From Clostridia bacterium (GTDB taxonomy: Bacteria > Bacillota > Clostridia > UBA1381), in the NCBI GenBank assembly GCA_017521775.1, contig JAFXBO010000051.1, positions 1 to 5,270 of the forward strand: a DNA stretch of 5,270 nucleotides, read 5' to 3'. Within the stretch, counting starts at the first letter, position 1; each line of letters begins with the position of its first letter. Positions 1 through 5,270 of this stretch are shown in pieces. A program made the position numbers and the translations under genes. The notes beneath the pieces are model-generated. The model did no database searches. It was not told where the DNA came from and worked only from the letters and a program-made list of their open reading frames with translations.

Positions 1-1210
1 CTTTCTTAATTCCTGCCTTATCTGCTGCTGAGCCCTTGCTCACACCGTCAACAAAAACTCCCTCAGGCATACCATATGCCTTTGCAACCTCTGAGGATAT
101 ATCCTTTAGAGTAACTCCCAAAAATCCTTGCTTATCCTCATCAACAACATCCCTTGTTTCTCTTACCATAAGCTCTCCGATAATCTCCTCAACATCTGTT
201 ATCGGAATTGCATATCCCATTCCCTCAACACCACTTGCCGCAATCTTGACAGAATTTATACCAATAACTTCACCATTCATATTTAATAATGCTCCGCCAC
301 TGTTCCCAGGGTTTATGGCAGCATCTGTCTGAATGAATGTGTTAGAAACAACCGAGCCTTGAGAAACCTGAGATTCTAAACTAACCACTCTGTTTGTTGC
401 ACTGATAATTCCCTCAGTAACAGATTGTCCATAGCCAAGAGAGTTTCCTATTGCAATAACTCTTTCCCCTGCTCTTATTTTTGATGAGTCGCCAATTGTT
501 GCTACCCTTATTTTTGAAAGATGGTCAGATGAAATATCATCTAACTTGACAGATATAACTGCCAAATCCTTATCTGCGTCATATCCCTTTACCTTTGCCT
601 TTAAGACATCCTCTTTTTCAAGCATCTCTTTATATTCATTTGCATCAGTAGGAATTTCCACATCTGATGTCATAACACTCAAATCATCGCTGTTTGCAAC
701 AACATGGTAGTTTGTGACAATCATCAATTCACTGTCGTTTTTGCCTATAATTATACCAGAGCCACTTCCAAGGTTTTCTTTCTCATAAACTCCGAAAAAG
801 GTCATAACCTCTGTAACACTCTTACTTGAAATTGACACAATTGATGGCATACACGCCTCAACCATATCTGCAATATCAGATTTAACTACATCGCCATCAC
901 CCTTTGTTATATAGGACTGGGTTGTTGATAATTTAAAGCTTGCATTGGCAAATTTTGTCAAGATTGAATTTGAAAGAGCGAACATTGAGCCTGAAACTGC
1001 TCCAAAAATTAACGCACCTGCAACTATGAATGCAATTTTTCTTTTAGTCTCTCTTGATTTTTTTCTCTTATCCTCATCAATAACAGGTTCATAGAAAGTC
1101 TCTTCATCCACCTTTTCTGAAACCTCAACAACCTCAACTATTTCGTCATTATTAATCTCTTCGTTAACTATTTCTTCGTTCATATTTTCATCAAATCTTT
1201 CTTCTGACAT
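1..1210 (-). CDS. Membrane-anchored HtrA/DegP-like trypsin-family serine protease with PDZ domain (partial, 3' end outside window)
   Basis: Reverse-complement translation from the ATG at 1210 stays open for 403 codons and leaves at position 1, so the C-terminus is missing. Residues 1-47 form an acidic cytoplasmic tail. A Lys/Arg-rich stretch (48-58) is followed by one hydrophobic segment (about 59-80), which predicts an N-in membrane anchor with the protease outside the cell. The S1C protease domain covers about 120-345, with the triad His169 (TNYHVV), Asp215 (DKDLAVISV) and Ser304 (GNSGGALLN), all intact. A PDZ domain begins near residue 362 and the window ends inside it, after GSAADKAGIKK. 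HtrA proteins degrade or refold damaged exported proteins; that role is inferred from the family. His169 and Asp215 are 46 residues apart, more than the roughly 30 in E. coli DegP, so a loop is enlarged. The start is chosen for the AAGGGG site 8 nt upstream; Met10 is a less likely alternative. The gene follows ispA after 85 bp and may share its transcript. Family assignment is firm; the exact orthologue (htrA, degP or a paralogue) is not. Confidence 0.93.
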   Translation of the reverse strand, partial: MSEERFDENMNEEIVNEEINNDEIVEVVEVSEKVDEETFYEPVIDEDKRKKSRETKRKIAFIVAGALIFGAVSGSMFALSNSILTKFANASFKLSTTQSYITKGDGDVVKSDIADMVEACMPSIVSISSKSVTEVMTFFGVYEKENLGSGSGIIIGKNDSELMIVTNYHVVANSDDLSVMTSDVEIPTDANEYKEMLEKEDVLKAKVKGYDADKDLAVISVKLDDISSDHLSKIRVATIGDSSKIRAGERVIAIGNSLGYGQSVTEGIISATNRVVSLESQVSQGSVVSNTFIQTDAAINPGNSGGALLNMNGEVIGINSVKIAASGVEGMGYAIPITDVEEIIGELMVRETRDVVDEDKQGFLGVTLKDISSEVAKAYGMPEGVFVDGVSKGSAADKAGIKK

Positions 1211-1218
1211 TGAAAACA

Positions 1219-1224
1219 CCCCTT
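1219..1224 (-). promoter_or_regulatory. Ribosome binding site of the HtrA-like protease
   Basis: On the minus strand AAGGGG (continuing as AAGGGGTG to 1217) lies 8 nt before the ATG at 1210. It is the only good Shine-Dalgarno match near the 5' end of this reading frame and decides the start codon. Confidence 0.75.
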
Positions 1225-1230
1225 TTCAAT

Positions 1231-1256
1231 TTTATACCTACATATTACAATATCAA
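1231..1256 (-). promoter_or_regulatory. Possible weak promoter of the HtrA-like protease
   Basis: In the 85-bp gap before the protease gene the minus strand has TATAAA (1236-1231) as a possible -10 box and TTGATA (1256-1251) as a possible -35 box. The spacer is only 14 nt, shorter than the usual 16-18, so this is a weak candidate. A small palindrome, ATATT-GT-AATAT (1253-1242), fills most of the space between the boxes and could be an operator or just AT-rich chance. Read-through from ispA is an equally plausible source of transcription. Confidence 0.2.
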
Positions 1257-1271
1257 TGTGAATATATAAAA

Positions 1272-1293
1272 CACAAACTGTAACATTTTTGTG
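1272..1293. repeat. Short inverted repeat just after the ispA stop codon
   Basis: The 6-bp arms CACAAA and TTTGTG (plus strand 1272-1277 and 1288-1293) are perfect complements separated by 10 nt, starting 3 nt beyond the ispA stop codon. The stem is short and AT-rich and has no run of T on the minus strand after it, so it is a poor intrinsic terminator. It could be an operator half-site pair for the protease gene, or chance. Confidence 0.25.
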
Positions 1294-1295
1294 AA

Positions 1296-2180
1296 TTATT
1301 TTTCCCTGTTTATCAAAGCCTTAATCAAATTCTCCAAAAATATATTTTCGCAAGATAAAGTTTTTAATGTGTTTATTGCTCCCTCTGACATTTCCAATAC
1401 ATCCTTTTTCGCCTGTTCTAAACCCTTTATTGATACATATGTTGACTTTTCGTTCTTGTCATCACTTCCCACAGGCTTACCAATCACTTCAGTTGAGCTT
1501 GTCACATCCAAAATATCATCCTGAATCTGAAATGCATATCCGATATCTGCTGCAACCTGCTCAATTTTTTCACATTCTTCGTCTGTTGCTCCTGCCAGCA
1601 CTGCACCAATCATCATTGCTGCTTCAATTAATGCTCCACATTTTAGTCTGTGAATAAACTCGACAACATCAATTCCTGCTTTTTTGCCCTCATATTCTAT
1701 ATCTGCAATCTGGCCACCTATCATTCCGTAGATACCTGCTTTTTTTGCCAATATACTGATTGCTTTTGCAGCTCTTTCATCAGGTGCGCTAACCAAAGCA
1801 TCAGTTGCAATTTCAAAGGCATAATTAAGGAGTGCGTCCCCTGCGAGTATTCCCATTGTTTCTCCGAATACTGCATGTGTTGTCTTTTTTCCCCGTCTGT
1901 ATTCATCATTATCTAACGCAGGCAAATCGTCGTGAACAAGTGAATATGTGTGTATCATTTCAAGTGCTGTCATAAATGGCTTTATTATTTCCCCATTACC
2001 ACCAAAAAGCTTATAGGTTTCCTGCATAAGCATAGGTCTTAAGCGCTTTCCACCTGCTAAAACACTATAGTTCATAGCCTCTATTACAGTTTTTTGCAAA
2101 CCCTCCTCTTTTGGAAGATAGCTTTTTATAATTTCCTCAATTTCTTCAATTTTCTTATTTAATTCTACATCAAAATTCAT
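1296..2180 (-). CDS. ispA: Short-chain polyprenyl diphosphate synthase, probably (2E,6E)-farnesyl diphosphate synthase
   Basis: This trans-prenyltransferase of 294 residues is the usual length for bacterial IspA. It condenses isopentenyl diphosphate with dimethylallyl or geranyl diphosphate in the cytoplasm, feeding undecaprenyl phosphate and other isoprenoids. Visible motifs are GGKRLRP (43-49, IPP binding), the first Asp-rich motif DDLPALD (84-90) followed by RRG (95-97), GGQ (155-157), KCGALI (180-185), and the second Asp-rich motif DDILD (221-225) followed by GKPVGSD and KSTYV. The DDxxxxD form of the first motif, with Tyr79 five residues before it, fits bacterial type II farnesyl diphosphate synthases; geranylgeranyl product remains possible. 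The family's usual KTGALI reads KCGALI here. The ATG at 2180 overlaps the metH stop as ATGA, which suggests translational coupling, and GGAG at 2192-2189 is well placed. Many clostridial ispA genes sit beside xseA/xseB instead, so this location is unusual. Confidence 0.95.
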   Translation of the reverse strand: MNFDVELNKKIEEIEEIIKSYLPKEEGLQKTVIEAMNYSVLAGGKRLRPMLMQETYKLFGGNGEIIKPFMTALEMIHTYSLVHDDLPALDNDEYRRGKKTTHAVFGETMGILAGDALLNYAFEIATDALVSAPDERAAKAISILAKKAGIYGMIGGQIADIEYEGKKAGIDVVEFIHRLKCGALIEAAMMIGAVLAGATDEECEKIEQVAADIGYAFQIQDDILDVTSSTEVIGKPVGSDDKNEKSTYVSIKGLEQAKKDVLEMSEGAINTLKTLSCENIFLENLIKALINREK

Positions 2181-4585
2181 ATGTCTTTCTCCATCTTATT
2201 TATTTCCTCTGCATATCTCACAGCTTCCATTGCATCCTTTGCATATTTATCTGCACCGATTGCATCTGCATACTCTTTAGTTAACACTGCTCCCCCAACT
2301 ATGACCTTACACCACGGTGCTTCCTTTCTCAAAAGCTTTATTGTTTCCTCCATAGCAGGGACAGTTGTTGTCATTAATGCACTAAGTCCCACTATTGGCG
2401 CATGATTATTTTTTACCGACTCCAAAACCACCTCAGGAGGAACATCTCTTCCCAAATCTATTGTTTGAAAACCATAGTTTTCAAGTAATAATTTTACAAT
2501 ATTTTTCCCAATATCGTGAATATCGCCTTTTACAGTTGCAATTATAAAAGTGCATTTGTCTTTGGCTTTCTCACTTACTGTTGTTTCCTTTATCTTTTCA
2601 AATGCCGATTTTGCAGCCTCAGCACTCATCAACAGCTGAGGCAGATATACTGACTTTTTCTCAAAACCACTTCCCACAATATCAAGGGCAGGGATAATTT
2701 CCTCATTCACAATACTAAGTGGCTCTGAAGTTTTTAAAAGCTCTTTTGTCAGTTGTGATGCTTCCTCTTTTAATCCTTTTATAATGGCTCGCTGCAATTC
2801 CGACTTAAACTGTGTTGTTCCTACATTTTTACCCTCAACTGCTGTCACGGTGGTTTCAGCTAAGGTATCTGTAAACCTAATATATTCTAAACACTTATCA
2901 TCAATTCCATTTATTGCTAAAAATCCGTAATATGCCTTTAGCATATCAGAAGAATATGGGTTCATAATTGCTGCTGATAATCCCGAGTTTAGTGCCATCG
3001 TAAAAAATGTGCTGTTTATAATTTCTCTCTTTGGCAAGCCAAACGAAACATTGGATACTCCTAAGGATGTGTGAGCTCCGAGTTCCTCTTTAATAAGGCT
3101 AATGGCTTTTAAGGTTTCTCTGCCTGCTGTTTTATCTGCACTGATTGTTAGTGCCAATGGGTCAAATATTATATTCTTTTTATCTATCCCGTATTTCTTT
3201 GCTTCTTCTAAAATCTTTTTTGCAATTTTTAATCTGTCCTCTGCCTTTTGGGGAATTCCCTCTTCATCAAGAGTCAGTGCAACTATAACTCCTCCATATT
3301 TTTTTGCAAGAGGAAAGACTTTGTCCATACTCTCTTTTTTCCCATTTACAGAATTAATCATTGCCTTTCCGTTATATCTGCGGAGGGCAACCTCCATTGC
3401 ATCTGTGTTGCTTGTATCAATCTGCAGGGGTAAATCAATAATTGCCTGCAGTTCGCAAACTGCAGTTTTTAACATACTTACTTCATCGATTTCAGGTAAT
3501 CCGACATTTACATCAAGAATGTCTGCACCTTTTTCCTGTTGGCTTATTCCCTCTTTTAATATATAGTCAATATCGTTTCTTCTTAGTGCTTCTTTAAAAA
3601 GTTTTTTACCTGTGGGATTAATTCTCTCACCTATTAATAGAGGCTTTTCACCAAATTTAACTGCGTGAGTATAGGATGACACTATCGTATCTTCCTTAGC
3701 ACATATCTTAACAGGCTTTATATATTTACATTTATCTGTAAGTTCTTTAATATATTCGGGCGTTGTTCCACAACAACCACCTGCCATTCTGACACCTTTT
3801 TTTATTAAAACAGACATATCTTCTGCAAATTCCTCAGGCCATACATCATAAACTGTCTCACCATCAACAGATTTTGGCAATCCTGCATTCGGCTTTAAAA
3901 TCACGGGAACTGACGCACTCTCAAGATACTCCGAAACCACATCAAAAAGTGCCTTTGGTCCAAGTGAACAGTTGACACCAACAGCATCAACTCCCATACC
4001 CTCAAGCATTGCAACCATAGAAAGAGGAGATGCCCCTGTCATAAGCTTTTTATCCTCTCCGTATGCATTTGAAACAAACACAGGCAAGTCGCAGTTTTCC
4101 TTTGCTGCTAAAACTGCTGCCTTTGTTTCATAGCTGTCATTCATTGTTTCAATAAAAATGCAATCAACACCATATTTTGCTCCAAGCCTTACAGTTTTTG
4201 AAAAAACCTCTACTGCATCTTCAAAATCAAAATCACCATATGGAGCTAACATTCTTCCTGTCGGTCCAATATCAAGACTAACCCATTTTTCCTGCTGTGT
4301 TTTACTCCTATCTATTGCTTCTCTTGCATTTTCAACTGCTGATTTTATAATCTCTTCAAGCTCAACATCATCAAATTTTAAGGAATTTGCACCAAAAGTA
4401 TTTGCATTCACAAGATTTGAGCCTGCATCAAAATAATCACAGTGAATTTTTACAATATCTTCTCTGTGTGAAATATTCCATCGCTCAGGTAATTCTCCGG
4501 GCTTTAGCCCTTGCTTTTGCAAAAGTGTTCCCATACCTCCGTCGAGGTATAAAATATTATCCTTTAGGTAATCAAGTATTTTCAT
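2177..4585 (-). CDS. metH: Cobalamin-dependent methionine synthase (5-methyltetrahydrofolate-homocysteine methyltransferase), three-module form without activation domain
   Basis: This protein of 802 residues transfers a methyl group from 5-methyltetrahydrofolate through cobalamin to homocysteine, giving methionine and tetrahydrofolate in the cytoplasm. Module 1 (about 1-290) is the homocysteine methyltransferase barrel, opening with LDGGMGT and holding the zinc ligands Cys206 (GVNCSLGP) and Cys271-Cys272 (GGCCGTTP). Module 2 (about 305-565) is the pterin-binding barrel, with IGERINPTG (318-326), DILDVN (355-360), QIDTSN (388-393) and FDPLALTIS. Module 3 has a helical cap (about 590-670) and a Rossmann-like B12 domain (677-797) with the base-off motif Asp688-x-His690-x-x-Gly693; His690 should ligate cobalt. 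E. coli MetH has about 1,227 residues because of a fourth, AdoMet-binding activation domain; that domain is absent here and is encoded by the gene just upstream. The start at 4585 is preferred over the in-frame ATG at 4651 because AGGAGA lies 4 nt upstream and the LDGGMGT core follows at the normal distance. It overlaps the upstream gene by 14 nt and ispA by 4 nt. Confidence 0.96.
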   Translation of the reverse strand: MKILDYLKDNILYLDGGMGTLLQKQGLKPGELPERWNISHREDIVKIHCDYFDAGSNLVNANTFGANSLKFDDVELEEIIKSAVENAREAIDRSKTQQEKWVSLDIGPTGRMLAPYGDFDFEDAVEVFSKTVRLGAKYGVDCIFIETMNDSYETKAAVLAAKENCDLPVFVSNAYGEDKKLMTGASPLSMVAMLEGMGVDAVGVNCSLGPKALFDVVSEYLESASVPVILKPNAGLPKSVDGETVYDVWPEEFAEDMSVLIKKGVRMAGGCCGTTPEYIKELTDKCKYIKPVKICAKEDTIVSSYTHAVKFGEKPLLIGERINPTGKKLFKEALRRNDIDYILKEGISQQEKGADILDVNVGLPEIDEVSMLKTAVCELQAIIDLPLQIDTSNTDAMEVALRRYNGKAMINSVNGKKESMDKVFPLAKKYGGVIVALTLDEEGIPQKAEDRLKIAKKILEEAKKYGIDKKNIIFDPLALTISADKTAGRETLKAISLIKEELGAHTSLGVSNVSFGLPKREIINSTFFTMALNSGLSAAIMNPYSSDMLKAYYGFLAINGIDDKCLEYIRFTDTLAETTVTAVEGKNVGTTQFKSELQRAIIKGLKEEASQLTKELLKTSEPLSIVNEEIIPALDIVGSGFEKKSVYLPQLLMSAEAAKSAFEKIKETTVSEKAKDKCTFIIATVKGDIHDIGKNIVKLLLENYGFQTIDLGRDVPPEVVLESVKNNHAPIVGLSALMTTTVPAMEETIKLLRKEAPWCKVIVGGAVLTKEYADAIGADKYAKDAMEAVRYAEEINKMEKDI
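2189..2192 (-). promoter_or_regulatory. Ribosome binding site of ispA, inside the end of metH
   Basis: GGAG on the minus strand lies 8 nt before the ispA ATG and within the last codons of metH. Together with the ATGA overlap at 2180-2177 it supports coupled translation and the chosen start. Confidence 0.7.
2616..2642. repeat. Inverted repeat inside metH (B12 cap region)
   Basis: The perfect 8-bp arms GCCTCAGC (2616-2623) and GCTGAGGC (2635-2642) enclose 11 nt. They fall in codons of the helical cap, near LLMSAEAA. One such match is about what chance would give in a window this size, so a function is not claimed. Confidence 0.3.
3446..3470 (+). repeat. Tight hairpin plus T-tract inside metH, terminator-like on the antisense strand
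   Basis: The perfect 8-bp arms CTGCAGTT (3446-3453) and AACTGCAG (3458-3465) enclose the 4-nt loop CGCA. On the plus strand, opposite to metH, TTTTT (3466-3470) follows directly, so it has the form of a small intrinsic terminator for antisense transcription. In the metH sense direction the stem has A residues before it and no T-run after it, so it should not end the metH transcript. The bases encode TAVCELQA in the pterin-binding module; the structure may be incidental. Confidence 0.35.
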
Positions 4586-5249
4586 TTCTTCTCCTGTATT
4601 CGCAATCTTTCTTTTTGCAAATCTCACATTCTTTTTTATCTTCACATACATTTTTATCAGAAATTCCGATAATCGCAGTTACCGATTTTGAGGGTGACAT
4701 TAAAAGGCTTTCATTTAAAGTCACACCAATTTTTCTTGATGCATCTAAAACCCTTATAATATCCTTTTGTGCTTCAATTGGAAAATCTCCGTAGCCTGCA
4801 CTAAAACGAGGTCTTGTGAATTTTTCTAAACTTCTTTTTTCCTCTTTAATATACTCATTAAAAGCACCACAAAGACTCTCTATCCTCTCTGTTCCTATTG
4901 CCTGAAACAATAATGACTTTAAAGGTGATACCGTTGAATATCGCCAGATTAATCTGTCAATTTCAAACCCGACAGTTGCGCAAAATAAAACAATAGATGA
5001 GCAATCCTTTAAGTTTTTTCTTAAATCTTTTGATTGACTTTTAAAAAATGATAAGTCAATATAATCGTCATAAAATTTAATAGGAAACTCACAAAAGCAC
5101 ACCTTTGATTTTAACGAAATTTCTTTTATACACTCATCAATTTTTTCATCAAGCTCTATCGAAGTCTCTTTTGCGCTTGCATATCTCAAAATCTCTTTTT
5201 TGTTTACAGGTAATTCGCCAAATTCTTTTACATATACAATATTATCCAT
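4572..5249 (-). CDS. Stand-alone methionine synthase activation (reactivation) domain protein
   Basis: This protein of 225 residues resembles the C-terminal AdoMet-binding activation domain of MetH, here as a separate gene. In E. coli that domain presents S-adenosylmethionine and an electron to return inactive cob(II)alamin to methylcobalamin; the same role is inferred here, acting on the MetH encoded next. Supporting motifs are ATVGFEIDR (91-99), the RxxxGY signature at Arg148-Tyr153 followed by GDFP (RFSAGYGDFP, 148-157; compare RPAPGY in E. coli MetH), LNESLLMSPSKSV (178-190) and the strand TAIIGIS. After this fold come Cys202, Cys208, Cys211 and Cys216 (C-x5-C-x2-C-x4-C) and an Arg-rich end; they could bind an Fe-S cluster or a metal, which would be an addition to the E. 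coli domain. No signal peptide or membrane segment is seen. The ATG at 5249 is preceded by a GGGG site, and the stop overlaps metH by 14 nt. Split MetH with a separate reactivation protein is known from Thermotoga maritima. Confidence 0.88.
   Translation of the reverse strand: MDNIVYVKEFGELPVNKKEILRYASAKETSIELDEKIDECIKEISLKSKVCFCEFPIKFYDDYIDLSFFKSQSKDLRKNLKDCSSIVLFCATVGFEIDRLIWRYSTVSPLKSLLFQAIGTERIESLCGAFNEYIKEEKRSLEKFTRPRFSAGYGDFPIEAQKDIIRVLDASRKIGVTLNESLLMSPSKSVTAIIGISDKNVCEDKKECEICKKKDCEYRRRNENT
4590..4595 (-). promoter_or_regulatory. Ribosome binding site deciding the metH start
   Basis: AGGAGA on the minus strand ends 4 nt before the ATG at 4585 and lies within the last codons of the activation gene. 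It selects this start over the in-frame ATG at 4651, which sits deep inside the upstream gene without such a site. Confidence 0.75.
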
Positions 5250-5253
5250 AATT

Positions 5254-5258
5254 ACCCC
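5254..5258 (-). promoter_or_regulatory. Probable ribosome binding site of the activation protein gene
   Basis: TTGGGGT on the minus strand places GGGG 5 nt before the ATG at 5249. It is weaker than the sites of the two following genes. Only 21 bp of upstream sequence is visible, so nothing can be said about the promoter or a riboswitch. Confidence 0.45.
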
Positions 5259-5270
5259 AATATATCAGAA

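Noticed and set aside
36..332. Plus-strand open frame of 98 codons at the left edge
   Set aside because: It is the reverse strand of the HtrA-like protease, whose Ser active-site motif and start of PDZ lie here. The Ser/Thr/Pro/Ile-rich product is a shadow.
1721..1909. Minus-strand open frame of 62 codons within ispA in another frame
   Set aside because: It is fully nested in ispA, across the first Asp-rich motif region, with no evidence for translation.
3102..3566. Plus-strand open frame of 154 codons
   Set aside because: It lies wholly antisense to metH, which has clear family motifs throughout. The Ser/Ile/Phe-rich translation is typical of a shadow frame.
3100..3640. Separate dihydropteroate synthase (FolP) suggested by the pterin-binding motifs
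   Set aside because: The motifs sit in the middle of one uninterrupted 802-residue protein, between the homocysteine and B12 modules, which is the standard MetH arrangement.
4586..4651. Longer metH reading frame starting at an ATG at 4651, adding 22 residues
   Set aside because: The added residues are Lys/Arg-rich and unlike a MetH N-terminus, they lie inside the upstream gene in another frame, and the ATG at 4585 has a close AGGAGA site.
4387..4794. Plus-strand open frame of 135 codons spanning the activation gene-metH junction
   Set aside because: It is antisense to two well-supported coding regions and shows no recognisable motif or good ribosome site.
5250..5270. Cobalamin or SAM riboswitch upstream of the first gene
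   Set aside because: Only 21 bp are visible, far too short to hold or exclude a riboswitch.

Overview
The window is AT-rich. All genes with support lie on the minus strand, so transcription runs from position 5270 toward position 1. Gene content, AGGAG-type ribosome sites and protein style point to a low-GC Firmicute of the class Clostridia. The HtrA-type protease, with motifs such as DLAVISVKLDDI and IGNSLGYGQS, recalls Lachnospiraceae-like gut or anaerobic clostridia. That placement is an inference from memory of the families, not from a search.

Layout in transcription order: (1) 5249-4572, a 225-residue stand-alone methionine synthase activation (reactivation) domain protein with a four-cysteine tail; (2) 4585-2177, an 802-residue cobalamin-dependent methionine synthase (MetH) carrying the homocysteine, folate and B12 modules but no activation domain; (3) 2180-1296, a 294-residue short-chain polyprenyl diphosphate synthase, probably farnesyl diphosphate synthase (IspA type); (4) an 85-bp gap at 1295-1211; (5) 1210 to the left edge, a membrane-anchored HtrA/DegP-like serine protease cut by the window edge early in its PDZ domain. 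Gene 5 was read by translating the reverse complement by hand, because its reading frame runs off the window.

Genes 1-3 are physically interlocked. The activation gene overlaps metH by 14 nt, and metH overlaps ispA by 4 nt (ATGA). They therefore look like one translationally coupled operon. The first two together rebuild what is one polypeptide in E. coli MetH: the 802-residue protein makes methionine from homocysteine and methyl-tetrahydrofolate, and the 225-residue protein would rescue the enzyme when its cobalamin oxidises to cob(II)alamin. The isoprenoid gene has no obvious metabolic link to methionine synthesis and may simply share the transcript. The protease has its own strong ribosome site and may be read from a weak local promoter or by read-through, since no convincing terminator precedes it.

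I found no tRNA, rRNA, CRISPR array, insertion sequence or riboswitch. Only 21 bp upstream of the first gene are visible, so its promoter, or a cobalamin or SAM riboswitch, cannot be judged. The window looks like ordinary clostridial core metabolism. The most interesting points are the split MetH arrangement and the cysteine cluster on the activation protein.
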